A stretch of DNA of 64,000 nucleotides from NCBI GenBank assembly GCA_018396755.1, contig JAGTQM010000003.1, positions 78,919 to 142,918 of the forward strand, written 5' to 3'. The translations under genes and the position numbers were made by a program. The notes beneath the pieces are model-generated. The model saw only the letters and a list, made by a program, of their open reading frames with translations. It did no database searches and was not told where the DNA came from. The first letter of the stretch is position 1, and each line of letters opens with the position of its first letter. This document shows, piece by piece, positions 1-10,138 of this stretch. This DNA comes from Candidatus Bathyarchaeota archaeon (GTDB taxonomy: Archaea > Thermoproteota > CALKCG01 > B24).

Positions 1-79
1 TCGTGAAGAATAATGTAGATAGTGCTACTAGGAATGCTATCGTTCCAATCATGTAGAGCTTAAGTTTTAACGTTCTCAT
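1..79 (-). CDS. 5' end of a membrane protein, truncated by window edge (hydrophobic N-terminus MRTLKLKLYMIGTIAFLVALSTLFFT)
   Basis: Own translation of the reverse complement from ATG at 79; open to the window edge. Confidence 0.5.
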   Translation of the reverse strand, partial: MRTLKLKLYMIGTIAFLVALSTLFFT

Positions 80-207
80 GTTTCTTCGAAAAACTCTTAA
101 AATATTTTAATCTTAAAAAGTTTACTATCTACTATTTAACTGTGAAAACTATGTGATAAATAAACTTATTAATATGTATAGTCTTCCCTATTAGAGGCTG
201 ATATGTA

Positions 208-504
208 TTGAAAATTTCAGATCTTAGGAAAGGTATGCGTGGTGTCAACGTTAGAGGGGAAATCGCAGACGTCTCTGAAGCAAGGGAAGTAGTTACCCGA
301 TATGGTACAACTGCTAAGGTAGCTACTGCAACTCTTAAAGACGACTCTGGGTCCGTTAAACTCACTCTATGGAATGAGGACATCGATAGGATTTCTCAGG
401 GGTCACTTGTCGAAATAAGTAATGGTTATACGACTGCATTTAGAGGTGTCCTCCAGCTTAATATAGGTAGATTTGGGAAATTAAAGGTTTTGAACGAAGA
501 GTAA
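208..504 (+). CDS. OB-fold single-stranded nucleic acid binding protein (RPA/SSB-like)
   Basis: TTG start; OB-fold pattern (GVNVRGEIADVSEAREV...TLKDDSGSVKLTLWNEDID). Confidence 0.75.
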   Translation: MKISDLRKGMRGVNVRGEIADVSEAREVVTRYGTTAKVATATLKDDSGSVKLTLWNEDIDRISQGSLVEISNGYTTAFRGVLQLNIGRFGKLKVLNEE

Positions 505-584
505 AATCGCCTCCTACAAACTTTTTTAAACAGCTCTTCTATGGAGTTATTAATGTCTGGAAGCTGTCTAAGTGGTGGGAAACT

Positions 585-1898
585 TTGACTATTCCCTTAG
601 AGTGGAGAAGAAGTCATTTGTCGAGGGAAATAACCTCGTCTTTAAGCGGTAGTAGAGTCGTAGTGCTCGGTATGGTTTTAAGCGTTAGAAGACAGGGTGG
701 ATTATGTTTTATAATTCTTCAAGATGGGTGTGGGATAATACAGATCACCGCTCATAAAGATAAGACACCTAGTCAGATATTCGATAAACTAGTTGAACTT
801 ATGCCCCATAGTTACATAGGTGTTAAAGGAGTTGTAAAAGCCATTGAAAAAGCTCCTAGAGGTGTTGAAGTAGAAGTGGAAGACCTGTATGTTTTTTCCG
901 AGCCTAAAAAACTTCCACCATTTGAAATGTTCGCTAAAACCCTTCCAAGCTTAGATAAGAGGCTTGAAATACGTGCTGTAGATTTACGTAGACCCCAGTC
1001 TCAAGCAATTTTTAAACTTAAACATCAGGTTTTACAGAGTATTAGAAGTTTTCTGGTTGAAAGAAACTTCATAGAGATCAATACGCCTAAGATCATAGGT
1101 TCTGCTACGGAGGGAGGGGCGGCGTTATTCCCCCTGCTTTACTACGATAAGGAAGCCTTTCTAGCTCAAAGTCCACAGCTTTACAAGGAACAGTTGTCTT
1201 CTGTCTTCGAAAGGGTTTTTGAAATAGGTCCTGTCTTCAGAGCGGAGAAATTTAAAACGCCTAGACATCTCAGTGAGATAACATCTGTTGATGTTGAAGT
1301 GGCTTTTGCAGACTATGGAGATGTAATGAATCTCCTTGAAGAAATGATAGATTACGTTATCGGAAACTTGATGGATAAATGTTCCGAGGAGCTTCAGCTT
1401 TTAGAAGTGAAATTGGAGAAAACGAAGACGCCCTTTAAACGTATAACATACGATGAAGCTTATAACGTCCTCAAAGATTTAGGTGTTGAAGTATCGTGGG
1501 GCGAGGACTTCTCTACGCTAGCTCTTAAAAGGCTTGGACGAATTAACAGAGGCTTCTACTTTATAACAGATTGGCCTACTATTTCTAAACCGTTTTACAT
1601 TAAGCCTAAAGATGATAATTCTGAGATCTCTGAAAGCTTCGACCTCATGTATGGGTCTTTAGAGTTATCCTCAGGCGGATCTAGAGTATCGTCACGTGAT
1701 CTCCTAGTTAAACGTTTAAAACAGCAAGGTTTAAACCCTAAACTTTTCGACTACCATCTTAGAATTTACGATTACGGCATGCCACCTCACGCTGGTTTCG
1801 GTCTGGGACTTGAGAGGCTTATGATGGTTATAATTGGGGCTTCAAATATAAGGGAGGTTACGCTTTTCCCTAGGGATCAGAGTAGGCTTACACCTTGA
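585..1898 (+). CDS. aspS: Aspartyl-tRNA synthetase, archaeal type (possibly non-discriminating)
   Basis: N-terminal OB anticodon-binding domain plus class II aaRS motifs (FEIGPVFRAEKFKTPRHLSEITSVDVE; GFGLGLERLMM); next to gatCAB. Confidence 0.93.
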   Translation: MTIPLEWRRSHLSREITSSLSGSRVVVLGMVLSVRRQGGLCFIILQDGCGIIQITAHKDKTPSQIFDKLVELMPHSYIGVKGVVKAIEKAPRGVEVEVEDLYVFSEPKKLPPFEMFAKTLPSLDKRLEIRAVDLRRPQSQAIFKLKHQVLQSIRSFLVERNFIEINTPKIIGSATEGGAALFPLLYYDKEAFLAQSPQLYKEQLSSVFERVFEIGPVFRAEKFKTPRHLSEITSVDVEVAFADYGDVMNLLEEMIDYVIGNLMDKCSEELQLLEVKLEKTKTPFKRITYDEAYNVLKDLGVEVSWGEDFSTLALKRLGRINRGFYFITDWPTISKPFYIKPKDDNSEISESFDLMYGSLELSSGGSRVSSRDLLVKRLKQQGLNPKLFDYHLRIYDYGMPPHAGFGLGLERLMMVIIGASNIREVTLFPRDQSRLTP

Positions 1899-1901
1899 CA
1901 G

Positions 1902-2204
1902 GTGATAGATGTGCCTCAGAAGAAAAGCATTACCGCTAAAGATATTAGACATTTGGCTTGGCTGGCTAAGCTCGATCTATCTAAAAAAGAGGAGGAGACC
2001 TTTAGAAGTCAACTTTCGAAGATTCTAGAGTACTTTAGCAAGATTGATGAGGCTAATACCGAGGGTCTCCCACCTACGTTTCACGTAGTTGAGCAGTACA
2101 ACATCTTCAGAGAAGATGAACCGTGCCAATTCCCTTCAGATCTTGTGCTTCAGAATCCCCCTAAGAAGAAGGGTAGGTTTATAAAAGCCGCGAGGATCGT
2201 ATAA
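1902..2204 (+). CDS. gatC: Asp/Glu-tRNA amidotransferase subunit C
   Basis: ITAKDIRHLAWLAKLDLSKKEEETFRSQLSKILEYFSKIDE, typical GatC; position in operon. Confidence 0.93.
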   Translation: MIDVPQKKSITAKDIRHLAWLAKLDLSKKEEETFRSQLSKILEYFSKIDEANTEGLPPTFHVVEQYNIFREDEPCQFPSDLVLQNPPKKKGRFIKAARIV

Positions 2205-2206
2205 CG

Positions 2207-3670
2207 TTGAGGCCTCTATATAATTCGGCTGAACGTATAGCTTCCGCCGTTGAAAACGGAGAAATATCAGCTATAGAACTTTTAGATGAAATCTTTGAGA
2301 GAATAAAAGCGGTAGAACCTAAGATAAACGCATTCATAACACTTGCTGAAGATAAAGCGTATGAAAAAGCTAAAGACATAGACCAGCGTGTAAGAAAAGG
2401 ACTGAAAGTAGGTAGACTTGCAGGTGTCGTAGTAGCTGTTAAAGACAACATATGTGTAAAGAATGTTGAAACTACTTGCGGCTCAAAAATTCTTAAAGGA
2501 TATTTTCCAAGCTATAATGCTACGGTGATTGAGAAGTTAGACATGGAAGATGCTGTCATCATAGGTAAAACAAACATGGATGAATTCGCTATGGGCTCTA
2601 CTACGGAATTCAGCGCCTACAAAACTACTAGAAACCCATATGATTTAGAGAGGGTTCCAGGCGGCTCCTCTGGAGGTAGTGCTGCAGCCGTGGCGTCAGG
2701 TGAAGCTTTACTAGCACTTGGATCTGATACAGGCGGCTCCATAAGATGCCCAGCAGCCTTCTGCGGCGTAGTCGGCTTAAAGCCGACATACGGCCTTGTC
2801 AGTAGATATGGGCTTATCGCATATGCCAATAGTTTAGAGCAGATAGGACCAATCGCTAGAAACGTTAGGGATTGCGCTCTCTCCTTAAGCGTTATAGCTG
2901 GTTATGATCCTAGGGATAGTACATCGCTTACGGTTCAACCTAAGGACTATCTTGAGGATTTGAATGCCACCTACGATCTTAAAGGTGTACGTGTAGGCAT
3001 AATTAAAGAGTTTCTAGCTGAGGGCGTTCAGGAAAGTGTTGCTAGTAAGGTTTTAGATACAATATACAGTTTAGAAGAGCTGGATGCATCTATAGGTGAG
3101 ATTTCCCTCGAAAGTTTAGAGTATGCCTTAGCAGCGTATTACGTAATAGCTATGTCTGAAGCTAGTTCAAACTTGGCTAGATACGATGGTTTAAGATACG
3201 GTCTTAGAGTTTCAGACCAAGGTTTAAACTGGGGTAGAGCTTACGCTAAAAATAGACGTTTGGGCTTTGGTGAAGAAGTGAAGCGTAGAATAATTCTAGG
3301 TACATTTGCACTATCTGCTGGATACTATGAAGCATATTATTTGAAAGCGTTAAAAGTTAGAACACTAGTACTGATGGATTTTCAGAGGGCTTTCAAAGAA
3401 TTTGACGTGTTAGCTGGGCCATCAATGCCTACGGTTGCTTTTAAAATAGGTGAGAAGATGGAAGATCCACTTGAACTCTACATGTGCGATGTAAACACGG
3501 TGCCTGCTAATTTAGCAGGTTTACCAGCCATATCTATACCGTGCGGTTTATCTGAAGGTCTACCAGTTGGACTGCAGCTTATCGCACCTCCTATGGAGGA
3601 AAGCCGATTGTTTAAAGTTTCACATTCCTGTGAAAGTTTAGGTAAATGGAGTTTTACATTAAAACCTTAA
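2207..3670 (+). CDS. gatA: Asp/Glu-tRNA amidotransferase subunit A
   Basis: Amidase signature GGSSGGSAAAVASGEALLALGSDTGGSIRCPAAFCGVVGLKPTYGLVSRYGL. Confidence 0.95.
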   Translation: MRPLYNSAERIASAVENGEISAIELLDEIFERIKAVEPKINAFITLAEDKAYEKAKDIDQRVRKGLKVGRLAGVVVAVKDNICVKNVETTCGSKILKGYFPSYNATVIEKLDMEDAVIIGKTNMDEFAMGSTTEFSAYKTTRNPYDLERVPGGSSGGSAAAVASGEALLALGSDTGGSIRCPAAFCGVVGLKPTYGLVSRYGLIAYANSLEQIGPIARNVRDCALSLSVIAGYDPRDSTSLTVQPKDYLEDLNATYDLKGVRVGIIKEFLAEGVQESVASKVLDTIYSLEELDASIGEISLESLEYALAAYYVIAMSEASSNLARYDGLRYGLRVSDQGLNWGRAYAKNRRLGFGEEVKRRIILGTFALSAGYYEAYYLKALKVRTLVLMDFQRAFKEFDVLAGPSMPTVAFKIGEKMEDPLELYMCDVNTVPANLAGLPAISIPCGLSEGLPVGLQLIAPPMEESRLFKVSHSCESLGKWSFTLKP

Positions 3671-4121
3671 AACTGACCCCCTCTATGTTACTCTGGAAGG
3701 CACACCCATACTTAAACAGGAAGAGTGAGCTGTTTTGGAAAAAATGGGAGAAGAGGATAGGTTTAAAAACTCATGTAAAATCTATGGAAATTCGATGGAG
3801 GAAGTACAGGCGAAGCCAAGCAAGGTTGGGGCCGTTCTCCTTCGCTGTCTCTGTATGAAGTGTTAGGGGATTAGAGACATAGGTTACATTTTTAAGCTTA
3901 TCCGTTTGAATGTCTATAGATGTCTGTAGGCGGAAGATGGTTTAAACGATTATTTAACCTCTGTCTAGGATAAACCTCATGACTCTAATAGAGTTTGAGT
4001 CCTAATGTCCATCATGTGGATCATTGAATGCTGTTCAACATGATGATTCCCAGAAACTGCAAGTAGGGTATTGATATTCGGTGGAAAAAATAAATACCTG
4101 CTTTAAATCTTATAATAGCTG

Positions 4122-5570
4122 ATGGCTGTTAAAACGGTTAAAATAGGTCTTGAAGTTCACTGTCAGCTTACAAGTCTTAAGAGTAAGCTCTTCTGCTCAT
4201 GTCCTACGGATTATAGGGGTAAACCTCCAAATACAAATATATGTCCGGTTTGTATGGGTGAGCCTGGAACTCTGCCAGTTTTAAATAAGGAGGCTCTTAG
4301 AAGTGCTATCATGATAGCTTTAGCTTTACACTCGGATATTTCAAGGTTTACGTATTTTACACGTAAAAACTACTTCTATCCAGATATGGCTAAAAACTTC
4401 CAAATATCTCAGTATGACGGTGTTGGCGGTGCTCCTCTAGCTAAAGGAGGATACGTTGTTTTAAACAACGGTAAAACCGTCAGGATCAGACGGATACAGC
4501 TTGAGGAAGACCCTGCTAGGCTCATTTACGAGGGGTCCATAGATACTGCTCCCTCGGCACTTGTAGACTATAATAGACATGGGATTGCGCTCGTTGAGAT
4601 AGTTACGGAACCAGACATGTCTTCACCTGAGGAGGCTAGGCTTTTCCTTCAAAAGTTGAGGTCGATACTTGAGCATTTAGGTGTATTCGATGGTGAGCTT
4701 GAAGGTGCTATGAGATGCGATGCAAATATTTCCCTTGAAGGTGGTGTTAGAGTTGAAATTAAAAACATCTCTTCCTATAAGGAAGTTGAACGTGCTTTAA
4801 TGTTTGAAATTACGAGGCAGAGCAATCTACTGTCAAGAGGCATTAAAATAGCTAGGGAAACGAGGTTTTGGGATGAACGTAGGAGAATAACCGTTTCTCT
4901 CAGAACCAAGGAGACTGAGGAAGATTACAGGTACTTTCCGGAGCCAGACTTGCCACCTATAGTTTTGACCGATGAGTTTCTAGATGATGTAAAACGTAAA
5001 CTTCCCATGCTTCCAGATGAGAGAAGACGCGTATTCGTAGAGAAATATGGTGTTTCAGAGCAGAATGCCGACGTTCTCGTAAGTGATAAGGCTTTAGCCG
5101 ACTTCTTTGAGAAGTGTCTTAAACACTATGATAAGGCTCAAGAGCTTAGCTCCCTTCTTGTTGGAGATTTTCTAGCGCAATTGCATAGTTTAAACATGTC
5201 TATTAGAGACGTTAAAGTTAGTCCAAGCCAAATAGCTAAGCTTCTAAAGCTTCTCGACGATAAGGTATTGACTGGGCTTTCCGCTAAAACTGTTCTAAGG
5301 GAAATGATAGCTACGGGTGAAGACCCTGAATCTATAATTCAGAAGAAAGAGCTTCATCGAATAAGTAGTAGAGATATGCTCACTGAGCTTGTTGATCAGG
5401 TTTTTACCATGAATCCGAAGGCTGTTGAAGATGCTCTCGTAAATGAGAAAGCTATTCATTTTTTAGTCGGTCAAGTTATGCGTATGACACGCGGTAAAGC
5501 CGATCCAACTCTTGTCCGTGAAATTGTTGAAGAGAAGCTTGGAAAAATTGAACCCAATAGGGTAGGTTGA
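4122..5570 (+). CDS. gatB: Asp/Glu-tRNA amidotransferase subunit B
   Basis: GLEVHCQLTSLKSKLFCSCP...NICPVCMGEPGTLPVLN; YRYFPEPDLPP; C-terminal YqeY-like domain. Confidence 0.95.
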   Translation: MAVKTVKIGLEVHCQLTSLKSKLFCSCPTDYRGKPPNTNICPVCMGEPGTLPVLNKEALRSAIMIALALHSDISRFTYFTRKNYFYPDMAKNFQISQYDGVGGAPLAKGGYVVLNNGKTVRIRRIQLEEDPARLIYEGSIDTAPSALVDYNRHGIALVEIVTEPDMSSPEEARLFLQKLRSILEHLGVFDGELEGAMRCDANISLEGGVRVEIKNISSYKEVERALMFEITRQSNLLSRGIKIARETRFWDERRRITVSLRTKETEEDYRYFPEPDLPPIVLTDEFLDDVKRKLPMLPDERRRVFVEKYGVSEQNADVLVSDKALADFFEKCLKHYDKAQELSSLLVGDFLAQLHSLNMSIRDVKVSPSQIAKLLKLLDDKVLTGLSAKTVLREMIATGEDPESIIQKKELHRISSRDMLTELVDQVFTMNPKAVEDALVNEKAIHFLVGQVMRMTRGKADPTLVREIVEEKLGKIEPNRVG

Positions 5571-5586
5571 AGTTTTCCCCGTTCTC

Positions 5587-6153
5587 CTAAATGTTTTTTA
5601 CTTCGTGTTTAAACCCTAGAGCTTCTAATGCTTCTTGGGTTGAATTTGCCATTAGAAAAACACGTAGTATTTTCAAGGCTACTTTAAAGTTCTTCCTTTT
5701 ACCGCATGGGGTTTCAATGAGGATGGGTATGTTGAGGTTGAGTTTAGCCTTTAGAAGAGGGGATATTGAACCTATTAAAACACCGTTTTCGATCTCTATG
5801 AGGGGAGGAACACCTTTAACGTTGATCCTGTTCAGGCTTGTTAGACTACTGTAGCTTGACAGTCTGTAACAGTGTACTTCAACATATATGTCCGGTTTAA
5901 AGGCTTTTACGATTTTGACAAGTCTTTTACATGCTTTCGTATTTAAATAGTTTGAGCTTAAAGTCGACACGTATCTGCCCATGTAGAGGCACGGTATGAC
6001 AATAGCAGAACCGCTCTTAGGCTTACTGGTTTTAACGAGTTTCTCGAATAGTAGCTTAGTTGTACGGTATTCTTTACCGTGTACTCCTCCAACAAACAAC
6101 CTTAAAGGTCTGATGGGGCTACCTATACTTTTATACATTTTCAAGAGAACCAC
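5587..6153 (-). CDS. M14-like (AstE/AspA-like, DUF2119-like) putative zinc hydrolase
   Basis: GGVHGKE motif (HxxE) and later VEVHCY, reminiscent of M14 zinc ligands. Confidence 0.5.
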   Translation of the reverse strand: MVLLKMYKSIGSPIRPLRLFVGGVHGKEYRTTKLLFEKLVKTSKPKSGSAIVIPCLYMGRYVSTLSSNYLNTKACKRLVKIVKAFKPDIYVEVHCYRLSSYSSLTSLNRINVKGVPPLIEIENGVLIGSISPLLKAKLNLNIPILIETPCGKRKNFKVALKILRVFLMANSTQEALEALGFKHEVKNI

Positions 6154-6233
6154 CTATTTATCGTCTAATTTTTCCTCATGCTAGGTTCAAACTATCCTAG
6201 AAATTTTAAAATTCAAAGATATATTACTTAGGA

Positions 6234-7223
6234 TTGGGACTTATCTTGATAATCGTGGCGGTTGATGGTGGTAAGACAAAAACGTCATGTGTAGTGTTCA
6301 ATGAAAAGGGTGAAGTTATATCTACATCTTCATCTGGACCTAGTGGGCTGCTTCTTCCAAGCGATACGGTTAAGAAAAATATATGGGCTGCTGTATCAAA
6401 CTCTCTATCTCAGGCTGGGCTATGTATAGAAGACATAAACGTTCTTTCCATAGGCTTAGCAGACATCGATACTAAACGCGATATTGAAAGAGCATCTTCG
6501 CTGATCAAAGAGCTTCCAATACCTGGTTCTGTCGTCACAGTAATTGAACATGATGCTGTCGTAGCCTACTATGCTGTAACATATGGGGCTCCTGGTGTAG
6601 CGGTTATAGCTGGGACAGGTAGCATAGCCTTCGGTATGAATAGGCTTGGCGAGAGAGCTAGATCAGGGGGTTGGAATTGGCTTTTCGGAGATGAAGGTAG
6701 CGGTTATTGGATAGCTAAAGAAGCTCTTCAGGCCGCTGCTAGAGCATTTGACGGCCGTGGACAGAAAACTATGCTTGTCGATGTTTTCATGGAAAACTTT
6801 AGGATAGATGACCCGCTCGATATGCTTGAAGTCGTTTACAGAAATATGGGAAGTGATCCGTTGAGAATAGCTGATTTAGCGGTTCTTGTAGATGAGGCTG
6901 CTGAAAGTGGAGATGAAGTCGCTATAGGCATCCTTGAAAAAGCTGGCGTTGAGTTGGCTCTCGCATGCTATTCTACGGCTTCAAAACTCAATATTATTGA
7001 TGAATATATGGTGGTTGGAACTGTTGGAAGCGTATTTAAATCTAAAATAGTTAGAGACGTCTTCTACAGTTGGCTTGAACGTAGACTTAAGAAGGCTGAG
7101 TTTAAACAACCCCTCATAGGTTTTCAGCCAATCATAGGTTCCGCGGTGATCGGGTTTAGAAAGCTCGGTTTTAAAAATATTGAAGAGAGAATTGAAAAGC
7201 TTAAGAAGCACTTGAAAGCTTAA
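6234..7223 (+). CDS. BadF/BadG/BcrA/BcrD-type sugar kinase (N-acetylglucosamine kinase-like)
   Basis: AVDGGKTKTSCVVFN phosphate-1 motif; IAGTGSIAFG; GDEGSGYWIAKEAL. Confidence 0.85.
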   Translation: MGLILIIVAVDGGKTKTSCVVFNEKGEVISTSSSGPSGLLLPSDTVKKNIWAAVSNSLSQAGLCIEDINVLSIGLADIDTKRDIERASSLIKELPIPGSVVTVIEHDAVVAYYAVTYGAPGVAVIAGTGSIAFGMNRLGERARSGGWNWLFGDEGSGYWIAKEALQAAARAFDGRGQKTMLVDVFMENFRIDDPLDMLEVVYRNMGSDPLRIADLAVLVDEAAESGDEVAIGILEKAGVELALACYSTASKLNIIDEYMVVGTVGSVFKSKIVRDVFYSWLERRLKKAEFKQPLIGFQPIIGSAVIGFRKLGFKNIEERIEKLKKHLKA

Positions 7224-7257
7224 CTTTCAACTTTATTTTGAATCTTCTTTCTAAACG

Positions 7258-8076
7258 TTAGAACCATCCCAGTGTGCCGTCTTTTCTAACTCTATCTAAA
7301 CTCCATCTAAAAGTCTTATAGCCAATTGGAAGTAGTAATACGCCAAAAATGGCTCCCTTTAGGAAATCTAGCTGAGTTGTTGGATCTAACATGTATGCGG
7401 CTTTAAGCATGGATAGCCTCCACAGATGGTAAACCCACGTTTGAGGCAGAAACCAAGATACTATGGAGATGCCTGGTATAAAGCTATCTAGAAATTGAAC
7501 TGGGAAAGATATACCAGCGAGAAGCTGCTGTAAAACGTTTATAGTCCATGTTATCGGGTCTGTAGACTTCGTAACCAGTCTGAAGCCCGTACTTATCATG
7601 GATAGTCCAAGTAGTATCATAGCGGATATCATGAATGATAAAAATGTTGAAAACCAGTCTATTCTAAGTTTTACTCCAAATAGCAGTATTCCAACCATTA
7701 TCTGAGGTATGAATGTCATGACTGAGAAAATATATGGCCAGGCTATTCGTCCTATGACGAATATAGGTATTGGTATACCCGTCATTATTATGCTTTCTAA
7801 ACTCCAAGGATTGAGATGCCTCTCCAATGCTTGAGATATGGGCATAACTAGGTTTCCTATAACCAACCCCACTACTAAGAAGGATATGTAGTCTGTATCG
7901 TACTCGGGGACAGGTCTATTTCTATATATAGCGTTAATAGACCAGCTTAAAATCCCGATGGCTATTGTTATAAGCTGAGTTGTCACCTGCATCTTATACG
8001 TTTTCCACCCTCTGAAGTCTCTCTCTGCAAAAGCCAAGATCTGCCTTATACTAGTAACTAGGTCGATCCTCTGCAT
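7258..8076 (-). CDS. ABC-2 type transporter permease
   Basis: Multi-spanning ~270 aa protein directly downstream of the ABC ATPase gene. Confidence 0.85.
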   Translation of the reverse strand: MQRIDLVTSIRQILAFAERDFRGWKTYKMQVTTQLITIAIGILSWSINAIYRNRPVPEYDTDYISFLVVGLVIGNLVMPISQALERHLNPWSLESIIMTGIPIPIFVIGRIAWPYIFSVMTFIPQIMVGILLFGVKLRIDWFSTFLSFMISAMILLGLSMISTGFRLVTKSTDPITWTINVLQQLLAGISFPVQFLDSFIPGISIVSWFLPQTWVYHLWRLSMLKAAYMLDPTTQLDFLKGAIFGVLLLPIGYKTFRWSLDRVRKDGTLGWF

Positions 8077-8080
8077 TTTC

Positions 8081-9127
8081 TCACCTCTTAACCAGTTTTA
8101 TGAAAATCTCCTCTAAACTAGGTTCATATGTTTCCATATCTCTCACATTTAGGCAATGTTTAGCTATAAGGTTCATCATATCTAAAATTTTAAAGTTTTC
8201 ATCGGTTTTAACTATTATCTTAGTCAGTGAGCCAAACTCTAGACTTACGTCTTTAACACCGTTTAAGCCTTCAAACTCATCTATGATTCTCTTCAGTTTT
8301 CCATCAGGCTCTCCATCTAAGATGAGACTGTAGTGTTTTTCAGGGCTTACGTATCTCCTTAAGTTTTCAGTTGTATCGCATGCTATGATTTCACCTTTAT
8401 TTATTATGGCTACTCTATCGCATATGGACTGTGCCTCCCACATATTATGGGTAGATATAAATATGGTCTTCCCCTCGGATTTAGCAAGTCTTCTCAATAG
8501 TTGTCTAAAATCCGTAGCCGCTGTCGGGTCTAAACCCGCTGTCGGTTCATCGAAGAGTAGTATGGGTATGTCGAGGAGAAGAGCCCGGCAGAGTTGTAGT
8601 TTACGAGCCATACCTGTGGATAGACGTTGATACATGTCATTAGATCTATCTTTTAACCCCATAAATTCTAAGAGTTCTTCAATACGCTTCTTAGCATAGC
8701 TTCTAGGTAGCCCGTAAAGAGTCGCGTAGAATTCCAGGTTGTCTTTAAGGTTTAGCCTCCACTCAAAACCCCTGTGCTGTTCACCTAGAACGGCTTGAAG
8801 GTTTCTTAGGACTTTACTAGACTGCTTTACGACGTTGTAGCCGTTTACGTAGGCTTCTCCGCCATCAGGTAAAACTAGGGTACATAGAATTTTTATAAGT
8901 GTAGTTTTCCCAGCTCCATTTGGTCCTAAGAGGCCGAAAACCTCACCACGGTAAACCTTAAGGTTGACTTTATTCAGGGCTTGGATAAATCCCTTTTTCC
9001 ATGTGAATATTTCTTTAAAACCTCCAACTCTACCCCAATACTCCCGATGCCTCCCACCACTAATGCCTCTAAGGCTAATAGGATATCGTTTGACAAGGTC
9101 TACGGTCTCTATGGTTACCTCAGTCAT
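8081..9127 (-). CDS. ABC transporter ATP-binding protein
   Basis: Walker A GLLGPNGAGKTTLIK; signature LSTGMARKLQLCRALL; Walker B ILLFDEPTAGLDP. Confidence 0.95.
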   Translation of the reverse strand: MTEVTIETVDLVKRYPISLRGISGGRHREYWGRVGGFKEIFTWKKGFIQALNKVNLKVYRGEVFGLLGPNGAGKTTLIKILCTLVLPDGGEAYVNGYNVVKQSSKVLRNLQAVLGEQHRGFEWRLNLKDNLEFYATLYGLPRSYAKKRIEELLEFMGLKDRSNDMYQRLSTGMARKLQLCRALLLDIPILLFDEPTAGLDPTAATDFRQLLRRLAKSEGKTIFISTHNMWEAQSICDRVAIINKGEIIACDTTENLRRYVSPEKHYSLILDGEPDGKLKRIIDEFEGLNGVKDVSLEFGSLTKIIVKTDENFKILDMMNLIAKHCLNVRDMETYEPSLEEIFIKLVKR

Positions 9128-9526
9128 TTCACCTATCTATATAGATTAATAACCTACTCTGGTTTAAATTTATCCCCCTCTATTAAATAGAATAGATAAA
9201 AGATTATACTCACATCTACGTATATTAAATTTCTCTATAATCTAACAGTGCGGTTTTAGAGTTTAACTTAACTCCTTGAAAGTTCTGTTGATCGTTGTGT
9301 TTGATATTTAAAATTGAGAATACTTTAATGGATTTAATTGTTTAAAGTAAAGGTTTTCTAACGTTAGAATGGTACGTAAAAACATTTACACTTCACTAAC
9401 GGTTACTGCTCACGTTATTATCGATTTTAAATTTTTCAACTCTTAGTAGTATGCGACCTATCTTAACTTTCTTATTAATCGTTTTTAAAGAAAATTTTAT
9501 ATAAAACATCTTTATTTGTAATTGAA

Positions 9527-9892
9527 ATGATAAAAATGACAACTGAATCCACTAAAGCCACTTTAACACCGGGTGTTAAAGTATACTATCAAGGCAAATG
9601 GGTTGATGTCTCTGAAGTTATAAGTGTAAAATACGCCAAAGTTAAACTGAGACAAGCTAGAGTTGAGCTGGCTCGTCGCATCATTAAGGAGCTCCTTAAA
9701 TCCCCGAGAAACTGCGTTAGAAGATCTGTACTGATCAATCTTAGCCGGGAAGTTGCCGGGGAAATGGGCCTTAAACGGCTTGGCTACAGATTTCTAATAA
9801 CCCAAGGTATAATCGGACGGCCAGCCGGATCTAAACTCTACTACCTTACAGAAAAGGCTAAAGAACTCTACCCAGACCTCTTCCAAAGTTAA
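9527..9892 (+). CDS. Small hypothetical protein, possible winged-helix DNA-binding
   Basis: Complete 121 aa ORF; basic, helix-rich central part, GxxxYYLTEKAKELYP C-terminus. Confidence 0.5.
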   Translation: MIKMTTESTKATLTPGVKVYYQGKWVDVSEVISVKYAKVKLRQARVELARRIIKELLKSPRNCVRRSVLINLSREVAGEMGLKRLGYRFLITQGIIGRPAGSKLYYLTEKAKELYPDLFQS

Positions 9893-10138
9893 ATATAGGC
9901 TTCTCCGCCCTCATTTTTATTTTCTTCCCCTTTAAAATACTCCGTATAAAGTGTCTTAGCTTTTCTTCTAGGAAAGTTTTGAAATTCTAATCCTCAAAAT
10001 TATGGTGGGGTCTTTCACATGGAGCTTATTAATTTGAGGATGACGGTTTACGATGTTGAAAATAAAAGGATTTTCGACTTAAAACCCGCTTAGGAATATT
10101 GATTAAGTTAGTATTTTTTCAAGGTAATCAGTAGGTTA

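Noticed and set aside
132-383. 83-aa minus-strand ORF opposite the OB-fold gene
   Set aside because: Antisense to a recognisable coding frame with no family features
3646-3858. 70-aa ORF overlapping the gatA 3' end
   Set aside because: Low-complexity basic translation with no recognisable domain; starts inside gatA
10019-10092. Small ORF MELINLRMTVYDVENKRIFDLKPA
   Set aside because: Too short to support as a gene and no conservation evidence available
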